The notes under the pieces: generated by a model | Seen by the model: the letters and a program-made list of their open reading frames with translations, nothing else | What the model was told of the DNA's origin: nothing | Databases searched by the model: none | Source of the DNA: GCA-002697625 sp002697625 | GTDB taxonomy: Bacteria > Bacteroidota > Bacteroidia > Flavobacteriales > BACL11 | Assembly: GCA_964004625.1 (NCBI GenBank) | Contig: CAXFOB010000042.1 | Location: 1 to 64,000, forward strand | Direction of reading: 5' to 3' | Length of the DNA stretch: 64,000 bases | Shown here: positions 44,772-53,477 of the stretch, piece by piece | How the letters are laid out: every line of letters begins with the position of its first letter | Position numbering within the stretch: the first letter of the stretch is position 1 | Translations under genes and position numbers: made by a program

Positions 44772-45251
44772 ATGAAAAGAATAGCACTAATAATTTTCTT
44801 AATAATAGGAATAATATTTAACTCATATTCTCAGATAAATAAAGACAACCAACTAAAGCAAGCAAGTTCAACAGCAGTAATATGGTTTAATAATGTAAAT
44901 TCTGGATTATATTTAGAATCATGGGAAGATCTTTCTTTAGAGTTAAAAAGAAAATTTAACTCTAATGACTGGGTATTAGGAATAGGTGAAATCATGACAA
45001 GTTTTGGTGAGTTTAATGAAAGAATCGAAATATTTAGGAATTTCACTAGTAATCCTTCTGAAATTGATCCAATGCTAGCTTCTTTTCCTGATGGATATTA
45101 TGCTGAGTTTCAATATGAAAGTAACTATAAGCATACTTTAAACCATTCCGAAAGGTTAATCCTACAACAAGATCATAAAAGAAAATGGAAAATTCTAGAA
45201 TATAGTTACGAATTTGTTGAAGGAGAAGGATATTCTGAAGAAAAGAAATAA
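44772..45251 (+). CDS. Exported DUF4019-like protein
   Basis: A 159-residue protein with signal peptide MKRIALIIFLIIGIIFNSYS. The mature part has the DUF4019 pattern: an 'A..WF..V..G.Y..SWE.LS..fK' start (AVIWFNNVNSGLYLESWEDL), a central W (NDWVLGIGEIMTSFGEFNER) and a C-terminal WKILEYSYEF strand. The function of the family is unknown. A TTG at 44751 would extend the frame by seven residues, but that TTG falls inside a TACTTTTG -7-like box and the signal peptide starts cleanly at ATG 44772, which I therefore prefer. It is convergent with the giant T9SS gene. Confidence 0.7.
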   Translation: MKRIALIIFLIIGIIFNSYSQINKDNQLKQASSTAVIWFNNVNSGLYLESWEDLSLELKRKFNSNDWVLGIGEIMTSFGEFNERIEIFRNFTSNPSEIDPMLASFPDGYYAEFQYESNYKHTLNHSERLILQQDHKRKWKILEYSYEFVEGEGYSEEKK

Positions 45252-45265
45252 ATAATTTCAATCTT

Positions 45266-48200
45266 CTATCTAAGAAGAATAATATTTCCTACTAAATATT
45301 GTCGCTTATAGTTATTTGGAAGGGAATAAGAAGCTATAAATACGTATGTTCCTTGAACTGCCTCTTCGCCGTTTTCTAAAATACCATTCCACTCTCCCAT
45401 TCTATAATATTCTTGCAACGGATTATTATTATTACATAAATTATTATCTGTAACATTATCCATAAAAACTATGTCCTCAGATTCATGTATCATATCACCA
45501 CCCCACCTCGTATAGACTTTAAGATTAAAATCTATAAAATCACCTAAACCACTCAAATAAAATTTATCGTTACAATTATCTCCATTAGGACTAAAAGAGT
45601 TTGGAGCAAATAATTTATTATCTGAAATAATGCATACGGATGAAGAAAAAGTATCTGAACACATTCCATTGTTTACCAACACTAGATTTACATTAAAATT
45701 ACCTGTATCTATATAGACATGTGTAGGATTTTCATCAGGTTTAAATGATACTACAGTACCATCTCCAAAATCCCAATAACTATTAGATGAAAGTTCAGAT
45801 TCGGTATAAATAGAAGCATTTAAGAATTGGAGTTCTCCATTTAATACAGACACGCAAGAAGTAGTATTTGTAAAAAAGGAAGCAAATAGATTCTCATAAC
45901 CAGGTATGGTGATAGTGTCCGATACAATACATCCTGTATTATTATCTTGTACATCTACTCTATAATCTCTACTAACAGACGCATTTATACTGTCTGAATA
46001 CTGAATAGGATTAGTATTCCATTCATAAGAATAATTTCCTGTTGGAGAGGCAGAAACTACAGCATGTCCAATCTCACCATAACACTGTTTCTCTGATGTA
46101 CTAAAGGCTAAATCAAAGGTAGGTAATACAACTATATCAATTGTATCTAAATTATCATCTGAACATCCATCCGAAGATGTAACAATATAGCTAGTACTTA
46201 CACTTGGAGAAACTAATTGATTAAAACTAGTAGTTGTATTATTATTCCAACTAAATGAATAGTTAGATGATCCCCCACTAACTGTTACACCAATAGAACT
46301 TAATTCACCTAAACAAATAGTATCATTTGTAACATAAGTTTCACTAACGAATTTGTTATCTACAAATACAACAGTATCAATAGATTGAGAACAATCACCT
46401 AATCCGTACGTATAGGATATATTGTGATATCCAGTACCTGCAATTGATGGATTAAAACTAGTTCCACTTACTCCATTACCACTCAACACCCCCCCTGTTG
46501 GACTGACATTAATATTTATCATAGTATCCTTAAAACAATAATAATTCTCAAACCCACTAAAACTTAAAACTGGATCGTTATAAATTGTAATGGTGAAAGT
46601 ATCTACACACCCACTAGTATTCATGTATCCGACCAAATGATTCCCTACTGAAAGAGAAGAGGGAGAAAACAAACCTGTACTATTATTCACAATACCACTA
46701 CCTCCCCATACTCCTCCACTAGGATTTACATCCAAAAATACATCAGGAGAAGAAGAACAAATAAGCGTGTCTATTAAAAAAGAAGGAGGTAATACCTTAA
46801 TTATAAAATTATCAATACATGAGTTTGCTGTATAACTAATCAAATGATTTCCTATTCCAGCTACTACTGGGTTAAACTCACCTGGATAATTTGGAGAAAC
46901 AATACCACTCCCAGACCAAAGACCATTCCAAGGTGTTCTAGGGACAAGATTCATATCTAATACTTGAATACCTCCATTAGAGCAAGTAAAAAGTGTATCA
47001 TCAAAAATATCTGTCTCGACAACATTATAAATAGCAGTATCTGTACATCCATCAAAGGTATAAGTTACTGTAGTTTGACCCAAACCTAAAGAGGGGTTAA
47101 ATGTTCCAAGGGTGGAATTTGTTATATGAGAACCAGACCAAATACCTGCTAATGGACTTCCAAAAATATTAAACACTGACTGTGATGGACACACAATTTG
47201 ATCAGGCCCTGCATCAATCTCTTTTACATAAATATTTACATAATCCTCACAACCCTCTATTAAATAAGTTAAGTTATGAATTCCATGTGAAGCTATATTT
47301 GTAAAAAAGTCTCCATCCGGACTAACAGGACCAGATAAAATAGATAATTTATCAACCGCAACATCAGACTGCCAATCTCCTGTTTTTACCCTCAGTCTAA
47401 CCAAAACCTCAGGAGAGTTGTAATTTGTTAAATCAATTACAGCTTCATTCCATTGATTTCCCAAATCACCATCTTTCCAAAAAACATTCCAATTCCAAGT
47501 TAATCCATTATCTGTAGAAACATCTACCGCAAAAGTGCCTTGACCAGCTCCATACTTATGATACCAAAAATAAAGGGCAGGATTATTATATTCAGATAAA
47601 TTAATACAAGGACTTATAATAGAAGAGGTTTTATCCGGATAATTAGAACCTGAAGCCTCAGTATAAATATAACTTAATCCTTGAAATGCCGATTGAGGAC
47701 CTGTTGATGAAGAAGGAGTACCTCCATTATTTAAAAACCAATCAAAATCATTATTTGGATCTGGTGTCCACCCTGCAAATCCACCCTCCCACCCCTCTTG
47801 ATGAGGAAAAATAGAAATTGGATTAGGACAAACACTTGGTTGTTGAGGATTATCTTGAGGCACTGTCCAAACTCCATTCGTAGGAGAAAAAGTAAGAGAA
47901 TAATTACCTGAGTTTTGACATACCGTATCATCAGCCTGTACACTTACTCCATCCACATTTATAAGTAAAGTATCTGAACATCCATTTGGTAAGGTATAAA
48001 TTGCAGGAATAATTGTAGTTGCACTACCAACATTAATATTTCCATTTGATTGAATCCCATTTCCACTCCAAATACCTCCAGGGGTGGTTAAAGATGTGTT
48101 AAGATTAAAAATTGGTGAATTAGGGCATGCCGATATATCTTCTCCTGCATACACCTCTAAAATTGTTACATCTACATTATCTACACATCCAGAAAAACCA

Positions 48201-49342
48201 TAATCTACAGTATAGACACCTGGAATTAAACCACTTGCACTAAACACTCCATTAGAACTACTAACAATACCTGTTCCAGACCAATTACCCCCTAGAGGAT
48301 TGGCAGATAAAACAACAGATCCCTCGTTCTGACAGATAGAGATATTATTTTGAGTAACTGGAGGAAGAACAACATTAATGGTAATAGTATCTGATGTTGT
48401 TGAAGAAGTTCCATTATCTGAAACTGTAACTATGTACTGTGTAGTGGTTGTAGGACAAACTGATTGTACTCCTGGGCTATTTATCCAAACAGGATTCCAA
48501 CTATAACTATAAGATGTAGAATCTCCTCCATCAACATTTACATATAAATCTACACAATCTCCCAAACATATTGTTGTACTATTTGCTGTTAAATTAACTT
48601 GTAAAGGGCAATCATCTACAAAAAGTTGATAACTAGAAGAAAGATTCCACATGTTTTCACAATCATCAGAAAAGAAGCTTTCAAAATATATGTTGTACAG
48701 TCCACTTTCATTTAATCCTGGAAACAAATTCAATTGTATTGTATTGGTGGAATCGTTAGTGCAATTTACAGGAAAAGCAACTACATTCTGATTGATTTGT
48801 CCAACAACATTTAAAATAGCTGTAGAAACAGAATCACAATGAATGAGACGATCCAATTCTATATTTAAAACAGTAGTACTACAAGTTGGAGTGATCGGCA
48901 AACTAATAACTGGTGGAGATGGAATAGACACATCTGTTTCCCAGGATAATTCAAACCCTTCTTCAGCAATATTTTGGTCCGAAACAAATCCTATGGTAAT
49001 ACATCCTGAGGAAACAATCTGAGGAGGAAGATTGGTACCAGAATATAATCCAATTACCGGAAAAGTATTATCCGGACCATCATATATAGTAACATAATCA
49101 TTAATAGGTTCGGTAGAAAAAACACTAAAAGTAATGGTAATTTGTAGAGCATTTGGAGGACAAATAGTAAAATGAAAATTTTCATCATGTGAGTACCAAG
49201 TAGGATTTAATGCATTTGACTCACTATCTTTTAAAACACCTTCACATTCATAAACAATTAAGTCTTGCATATTGTACTGCACTTGAGCAACAATAATATT
49301 ACTCAATGACATGTAAAAAATTACAAACATATACTTTCTCAT
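45266..49342 (-). CDS. Large mosaic T9SS type B surface protein
   Basis: A 1358-residue secreted protein with a signal peptide (1-19). Next is a CUB-like domain (about 30-135, with INDYVTIYDGPDN), then Ig-like parts, then at least five repeats built on a G-G-x-W-x-G-x-G-I core (GGNWSGTGIVSS, GGIWSGNGIQSN, LAGIWSGSHITN, WNGLWSGSGIVS, GGVWGGSGIVNN). A MAM/jelly-roll-like insert (about 520-660) and a PKD-like segment (NSYWDFGDGTVV) are also present. It ends in a gliding-motility type B sorting domain: FAPNSFSPNGDNCNDKFYL, YTRWGG, and AVQGTYVFIASYSL to the last residue. Probably a cell-surface or released adhesin. It is the last and largest gene of the 45.3-54.7 kb run. Confidence 0.9.
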   Translation of the reverse strand: MRKYMFVIFYMSLSNIIVAQVQYNMQDLIVYECEGVLKDSESNALNPTWYSHDENFHFTICPPNALQITITFSVFSTEPINDYVTIYDGPDNTFPVIGLYSGTNLPPQIVSSGCITIGFVSDQNIAEEGFELSWETDVSIPSPPVISLPITPTCSTTVLNIELDRLIHCDSVSTAILNVVGQINQNVVAFPVNCTNDSTNTIQLNLFPGLNESGLYNIYFESFFSDDCENMWNLSSSYQLFVDDCPLQVNLTANSTTICLGDCVDLYVNVDGGDSTSYSYSWNPVWINSPGVQSVCPTTTTQYIVTVSDNGTSSTTSDTITINVVLPPVTQNNISICQNEGSVVLSANPLGGNWSGTGIVSSSNGVFSASGLIPGVYTVDYGFSGCVDNVDVTILEVYAGEDISACPNSPIFNLNTSLTTPGGIWSGNGIQSNGNINVGSATTIIPAIYTLPNGCSDTLLINVDGVSVQADDTVCQNSGNYSLTFSPTNGVWTVPQDNPQQPSVCPNPISIFPHQEGWEGGFAGWTPDPNNDFDWFLNNGGTPSSSTGPQSAFQGLSYIYTEASGSNYPDKTSSIISPCINLSEYNNPALYFWYHKYGAGQGTFAVDVSTDNGLTWNWNVFWKDGDLGNQWNEAVIDLTNYNSPEVLVRLRVKTGDWQSDVAVDKLSILSGPVSPDGDFFTNIASHGIHNLTYLIEGCEDYVNIYVKEIDAGPDQIVCPSQSVFNIFGSPLAGIWSGSHITNSTLGTFNPSLGLGQTTVTYTFDGCTDTAIYNVVETDIFDDTLFTCSNGGIQVLDMNLVPRTPWNGLWSGSGIVSPNYPGEFNPVVAGIGNHLISYTANSCIDNFIIKVLPPSFLIDTLICSSSPDVFLDVNPSGGVWGGSGIVNNSTGLFSPSSLSVGNHLVGYMNTSGCVDTFTITIYNDPVLSFSGFENYYCFKDTMININVSPTGGVLSGNGVSGTSFNPSIAGTGYHNISYTYGLGDCSQSIDTVVFVDNKFVSETYVTNDTICLGELSSIGVTVSGGSSNYSFSWNNNTTTSFNQLVSPSVSTSYIVTSSDGCSDDNLDTIDIVVLPTFDLAFSTSEKQCYGEIGHAVVSASPTGNYSYEWNTNPIQYSDSINASVSRDYRVDVQDNNTGCIVSDTITIPGYENLFASFFTNTTSCVSVLNGELQFLNASIYTESELSSNSYWDFGDGTVVSFKPDENPTHVYIDTGNFNVNLVLVNNGMCSDTFSSSVCIISDNKLFAPNSFSPNGDNCNDKFYLSGLGDFIDFNLKVYTRWGGDMIHESEDIVFMDNVTDNNLCNNNNPLQEYYRMGEWNGILENGEEAVQGTYVFIASYSLPNNYKRQYLVGNIILLR

Positions 49343-49344
49343 AC

Positions 49345-49773
49345 CTATCTATTTACTGTAATCAATGGAGTAGAAATTTCATTACTCCAATTTCCTTCCC
49401 TGTCTTGTATTCGTATAGTATAGAATAAAGTTTCCAAATTTCCACTTCCTAATAAAAAAGGAGCATCAATTTTCAGGTTAATACTTCCTTTTATGAAAAG
49501 TTGATTATCTGGAGGATTTAAAGGAATTAAATGATAATAATCTGCAATTTCAAGCCTACTATCTTTTACTTCCATAGATAAATAATCCGGATCATAAAAA
49601 CCTATAAATCCTTCTGAATGTTCGTATTCTATTTCTAAAATAATATTTTCCTGAAATTCAATCAATTCTGTAGGATTAGTAGAAATTAAAGAAAGATGAA
49701 AGACCGAATCATCTTCTTTATTACATGAAAGAAATAAACAAGTATAAATTAATATATACAGTGTATTTCTCAT
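49345..49773 (-). CDS. Small lipoprotein of unknown function
   Basis: A 142-residue protein with lipobox LFLSC (C17) after MRNTLYILIYTCLFLS. The mature part is beta-rich and looks like a single Ig- or cadherin-like domain (ENIILEIEYEHSEGFIGFYDPDY to LETLFYTIRIQDREGNWSN). I do not recognise a family. It begins one base inside the PSCyt1-like gene's stop codon and ends two bases before the giant T9SS gene, so it belongs to the same transcript. Confidence 0.7.
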   Translation of the reverse strand: MRNTLYILIYTCLFLSCNKEDDSVFHLSLISTNPTELIEFQENIILEIEYEHSEGFIGFYDPDYLSMEVKDSRLEIADYYHLIPLNPPDNQLFIKGSINLKIDAPFLLGSGNLETLFYTIRIQDREGNWSNEISTPLITVNR

Positions 49774-50747
49774 TATAAAATTTCAAATGTAAAGTGTTTT
49801 ATATATTGGTAGGAACTACCATTATTCGGAATTTCAGTTATGTCATTCACATCATCTTTTATATATATTTTAAAAAATACTTCATCACCAGAAACTAAAT
49901 CAGAAATATCATGAGTAATATTATGATAGTATTCCACTTGGTTCGAAGCATAATATCCCGCTTCTAAAATTGGGGTATTTACCACATTTAAACTAAGTTC
50001 TGGCTGTATGTGGAATTGAAATAAACTTTTGGAAAATTTCACTTTATTATATGTTAAGTTATTAGATGTGATATTATCATCCACTACAGAAAACCAAATA
50101 TCTAAAGATTGTGTACCTGCAGGAACCTGAATAGTTCCTCTACCAATTCTAGGAAGTGCAATTGAAGTACCAGAAATAAACGCTACTACTCCTTGCATTT
50201 CTGGCTTGTTGTTTGGTTGAACAGCGGGATTCCCAAACATATCTTTCGACCCCTCTTCAATCCAAGTTTTTATATTAGCTATATGATCCTCCTTTTCGAG
50301 ATGCCAGACATGTTCCTGACTTGGGTCATACACAATATCTGCTGTTAGAGGCATTACCTGAGAATTAGGGTCAAAAGTAGCACTTCCGTCAGAATTAGAA
50401 AGTAAACGAGCATATAACACGGACTCATCAATATCCCCTGCTTTTACTCTAAATTGATAATCTCCACTAGCATTATTCTTTATAACAGGTTGATAGACCA
50501 AGGTATTATAAGAACTTTCTATAGTTCTAAAATCTGGTTCAAAACTACCATCATGACAACCTGAATTTGCGCAATGAGGAACAAAAATATTGTTATAAAG
50601 AGCAGCAAAATTTGTTGGGTCAGAAAAATAAGAAGTAGAATCCTCTAATGGAGGAAGTAAATCAGGATTATCGTATGGATTTATTGTTTCTTTCTGACAA
50701 GAAATACAAAAAAAAAGAAATAAAATATACAACCCAATAACTCTCAT
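49773..50747 (-). CDS. PSCyt1-like cytochrome-c-type lipoprotein with a CX4CH site
   Basis: A 324-residue lipoprotein (lipobox FCISC, C17). The N-terminal ~170 residues follow the planctomycete-type cytochrome c (PSCyt1) pattern: IFVPHCANSGCHDGSFEPDF (cysteines then H), VKAGDIDESVLYARLL, SQVMPLTADIV (candidate axial Met) and IKTWIEEGSKDMFG. The heme site is CANSGCH, i.e. CX4CH instead of CX2CH, so heme attachment is uncertain. The C-terminal half is a beta-rich domain without a name I know. It follows the DUF1501-like gene by one base. Confidence 0.72.
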   Translation of the reverse strand: MRVIGLYILFLFFCISCQKETINPYDNPDLLPPLEDSTSYFSDPTNFAALYNNIFVPHCANSGCHDGSFEPDFRTIESSYNTLVYQPVIKNNASGDYQFRVKAGDIDESVLYARLLSNSDGSATFDPNSQVMPLTADIVYDPSQEHVWHLEKEDHIANIKTWIEEGSKDMFGNPAVQPNNKPEMQGVVAFISGTSIALPRIGRGTIQVPAGTQSLDIWFSVVDDNITSNNLTYNKVKFSKSLFQFHIQPELSLNVVNTPILEAGYYASNQVEYYHNITHDISDLVSGDEVFFKIYIKDDVNDITEIPNNGSSYQYIKHFTFEIL

Positions 50748-50748
50748 C

Positions 50749-52080
50749 TTATATCAAGTCAAAAAAGGAATTATTATTATATACATATCCAGAATTAATC
50801 ACTTCTTGTTTAAATCCTAAAATTTCCGCAATAGTTGGGGTAATATTTACAATATCACCCACCCCATTAGTTTCACTACCAATCGTCAAGTTACTATCTA
50901 TTCCTGGCCCAGCCATCAAATTAAATATTCTTCTGGCATTAGAGTCTGAATGGTCATAACCGAAAAATGCATTCGCATCCTTTATGTTATTTGGTTCTAG
51001 ATTTCTACCATGTTCTGGAGCTACTATAATAGAGGTATTACCTGCCATTCCAGGAATATTGTTTTGTATATAATCCCATAAGTGTCCTACCGCATGATCT
51101 GCGGAATGTAAAGATTGTAAATATGAAGTAAAATTAGAATGACAACCATCTACATTAGACAAATACACCACTGTCAATGTTGGTTTAAATCTTTTCATCA
51201 CCTCACAAGCGTAACCTATGGTTTGTCCATCATTATTAGCAGCTGTTGGAGGAAAGGCAATAGTTCCATTTTCCTTTTTAACAAACATGTCTTTTACAAA
51301 TTGTTTTATTTCTGCTTTTTCTTCAACTGTATTCCCTATACTAGGAAGTGCATTCCCTTGAGAATACCAAACATTATCTAAAAAATATTTCATCTTATAC
51401 ATAGGGTCTAGCTCATCATCCGGATGATATATTTTTGCATTTTTCAGGTGTTTTTCCCCATCCTCACCAAATGTAATAGTTGGAGCCAAGAAATTAGCCC
51501 CATACTGAGAACCGTAATTGTCATGCTCACTATAATCCAACAATGGAATAGAATTTCCAATGCCATTACCTACAAACCAACATTTTGTTGCTTTTTCTCC
51601 AGTATGTCTTCTTAAATATTCAAATATAGTTGGCATCAAAGGCTTTGCTCTTAAACCTTGCGAATACATGTAATTACCAGTCAGCAGTGTATTTACTCCA
51701 GCATAATGCCCAACAGTAGAAGCATTTACCTCTCTAAACAATGTTCCCTGTTGTTGAAGGGTTTGAGATAATAATTTAGGAATAGGTATGTTTTCGTTAT
51801 TTGCATTATTCGTTCCATAAACTAATTTATCAGTAGGAACTGAACCATCTAATAGATTATACATTATATTTCCTGCAGAAGGATAGTCCTGACTTCCATC
51901 CAGATACTGCTGTAATACAGATTCTTGCTGACGAACTCCTCCAGCAAAGGCTACAAATACCACATGATCTGCCATTCTACTTCCACTAGAAGCAAACAAC
52001 CTTCCACTTGGTAAAATAAAAGGGACTGAAAGAGCCGCTCCTCCAATAGCAGTTTTTTTTATAAATTCTCTTCTTTTCAT
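50749..52080 (-). CDS. Tat-exported DUF1501-like protein (alkaline-phosphatase superfamily fold)
   Basis: A 443-residue protein starting MKRREFIKKTAIGGAALSVPF, a twin-arginine signal. The body resembles DUF1501, a relative of the alkaline phosphatase/sulfatase superfamily: DHVVFVAFAGGVRQQESV near the start, VYLSNVDGCHSNF in the middle, and APEHGRNLEPNN followed by GYDHSDSNARR, which parallel the SEFGR and DHG elements of DUF1501. Enzyme activity is not known. An in-frame ATG at 52137 would add 19 residues before the Tat signal and overlap the upstream gene; ATG 52080, one base after that gene's stop, is preferred. Confidence 0.78.
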   Translation of the reverse strand: MKRREFIKKTAIGGAALSVPFILPSGRLFASSGSRMADHVVFVAFAGGVRQQESVLQQYLDGSQDYPSAGNIMYNLLDGSVPTDKLVYGTNNANNENIPIPKLLSQTLQQQGTLFREVNASTVGHYAGVNTLLTGNYMYSQGLRAKPLMPTIFEYLRRHTGEKATKCWFVGNGIGNSIPLLDYSEHDNYGSQYGANFLAPTITFGEDGEKHLKNAKIYHPDDELDPMYKMKYFLDNVWYSQGNALPSIGNTVEEKAEIKQFVKDMFVKKENGTIAFPPTAANNDGQTIGYACEVMKRFKPTLTVVYLSNVDGCHSNFTSYLQSLHSADHAVGHLWDYIQNNIPGMAGNTSIIVAPEHGRNLEPNNIKDANAFFGYDHSDSNARRIFNLMAGPGIDSNLTIGSETNGVGDIVNITPTIAEILGFKQEVINSGYVYNNNSFFDLI

Positions 52081-52081
52081 T

Positions 52082-52558
52082 TTAATAGTACTGGTATTCG
52101 TTAGACAAAGCAAAAGCCATATAAACCATTTCTGCACTTACATTCGGATGAGATTCAAAGAAAGATATAAAAAACTCCCTTTCCGCCTCAGTTACATCTC
52201 TAACAAAAAATCTTTTGTAGGTATCCTCTATAAACAGATCCAAATTATCTCTCATAAGAGAATCAGAAGGAATAATAACCCCATTTTTATTCATAAAATT
52301 AGAGAAAACAATCTCATGGGCAACTTCCTTATCACCTATAGACTGTATACATCTCGATATTTCGAACAACTCATTTGCAGAAAGCGCTTCCTGAAATAAA
52401 TTTGCATATAAAATAGATATGAACTGATTACTACTTTTTAACTTATCTTTATTTGCATTATATGATGTTGCGTTTACCTCATTTAACTCATATACATCAT
52501 CTTTTTTACAAGATGATAAAATCAAAAATACAGATAATATATATAGTAGTTTTTTCAT
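52082..52558 (-). CDS. Small helical lipoprotein with LGRE-type repeat remnants
   Basis: A 158-residue lipoprotein: MKKLLYILSVFLILSSC with lipobox cysteine 17, then a largely alpha-helical protein. The end (TYKRFFVRDVTEAEREFF to ALSNEYQYY) resembles the end of the upstream 303-residue protein (ITFLGREANAQERDEL to LSSDEYAHF), so the two probably share a helical repeat related to DUF1549/DUF1800/DUF4214 'LGR-P-E' units. An ATG nine codons upstream (52585) would spoil the lipoprotein signal and overlap the previous gene, so ATG 52558 is used. Confidence 0.7.
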   Translation of the reverse strand: MKKLLYILSVFLILSSCKKDDVYELNEVNATSYNANKDKLKSSNQFISILYANLFQEALSANELFEISRCIQSIGDKEVAHEIVFSNFMNKNGVIIPSDSLMRDNLDLFIEDTYKRFFVRDVTEAEREFFISFFESHPNVSAEMVYMAFALSNEYQYY

Positions 52559-52562
52559 TTTT

Positions 52563-53474
52563 TTAATCAAAATGTGCGTATTCATCTGAACTCAAAATTA
52601 TTCTTTGAATTCTCTGGTAATCATTATACATTACTAAATCATTCATTAGTTCGTCTCTTTCTTGTGCATTTGCCTCTCTACCCAAAAAAGTAATGTAAGT
52701 CCAATTTACTAATCCCTCAAAAAACTCATCTGAATTACAAATTATAGTAGTAACATCATATTTACAATTGCCTGAAGATCCCATCAAAATCTGAGTAGAA
52801 TTATCATCAATCATTAATTTACACTCATTAAACTCATAATTTGTTGGATATCTGAAAAGTAGATTGTCAAAAATAGCGTTTATATAATTAAATGTATTCA
52901 TATTAATGTCATCATAAATAGAATTATAAATCATCCTCCTGTGAACTTCAGAAACAGAAATAACACCGTTCCTGTATTGATTCTTAGACTTTAAGATATC
53001 GTTTAGTTTATTATACTCTAACAACCTTTTATATGCATTAATCATATTTCCAGCAATGGAATCTTTTTCGTACTCAAACCACCAATTCGAATTTTGGTAA
53101 TTGATATAAGAGTTTGATGCTCCCTCTATTAATCTTACCTTTACCAAATCATAAAACCTATGAAAATACGCCTGATTATAAGAGGAATCACCCTCTATAA
53201 AAGTAGTGTCGAACTGAAGTTTATAAAGTAACTGATTCCTACTTTCAATTGTCACTTCATTATTCCTTAGAAACTGAACATCCTCTATCATTTCATCATC
53301 TAGAGGCTCCCTACCCAACAAATCAATATAACATCTGTTTACATAGTTTTCTAGAAGTAAAGTAGGTATCTCACCATAATAGGGAGCATTATTATTCGGT
53401 ATAATATTATCCTCTTTCTTACACGAGCTTATAAGAAAAACTATACAAATAATATATACTAATTTTCTAGCCAT
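52563..53474 (-). CDS. Helical lipoprotein with DUF1549-like LGRE motifs
   Basis: A 303-residue lipoprotein (MARKLVYIICIVFLISSC, C18). It carries two copies of the motif known from planctomycete DUF1549 and DUF1800 proteins: YVNRCYIDLLGREPLDDEMI (about 44-63; compare F.RR.YLDLLGR.PT..E) and TYITFLGREANAQERDEL near the C terminus, followed by ILSSDEYAHFD. The rest is helical with no catalytic motif seen. It starts three bases after the stop codon of the Kazal-like T9SS gene. The family link is by motif only. Confidence 0.68.
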   Translation of the reverse strand: MARKLVYIICIVFLISSCKKEDNIIPNNNAPYYGEIPTLLLENYVNRCYIDLLGREPLDDEMIEDVQFLRNNEVTIESRNQLLYKLQFDTTFIEGDSSYNQAYFHRFYDLVKVRLIEGASNSYINYQNSNWWFEYEKDSIAGNMINAYKRLLEYNKLNDILKSKNQYRNGVISVSEVHRRMIYNSIYDDINMNTFNYINAIFDNLLFRYPTNYEFNECKLMIDDNSTQILMGSSGNCKYDVTTIICNSDEFFEGLVNWTYITFLGREANAQERDELMNDLVMYNDYQRIQRIILSSDEYAHFD

Positions 53475-53477
53475 TCA

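Noticed and set aside
45262..45278. Small inverted repeat TCTTCT-ATCTA-AGAAGA as a terminator between convergent genes
   Set aside because: The stem is only six A/T-rich-leaning pairs, it overlaps the last codons of the T9SS gene, and no clear T-run follows, so it is too weak to call.
52081..52137. Longer start for the DUF1501-like gene
   Set aside because: It would place 19 hydrophobic residues before the twin-arginine motif and run into the upstream gene; ATG 52080 fits the operon spacing.
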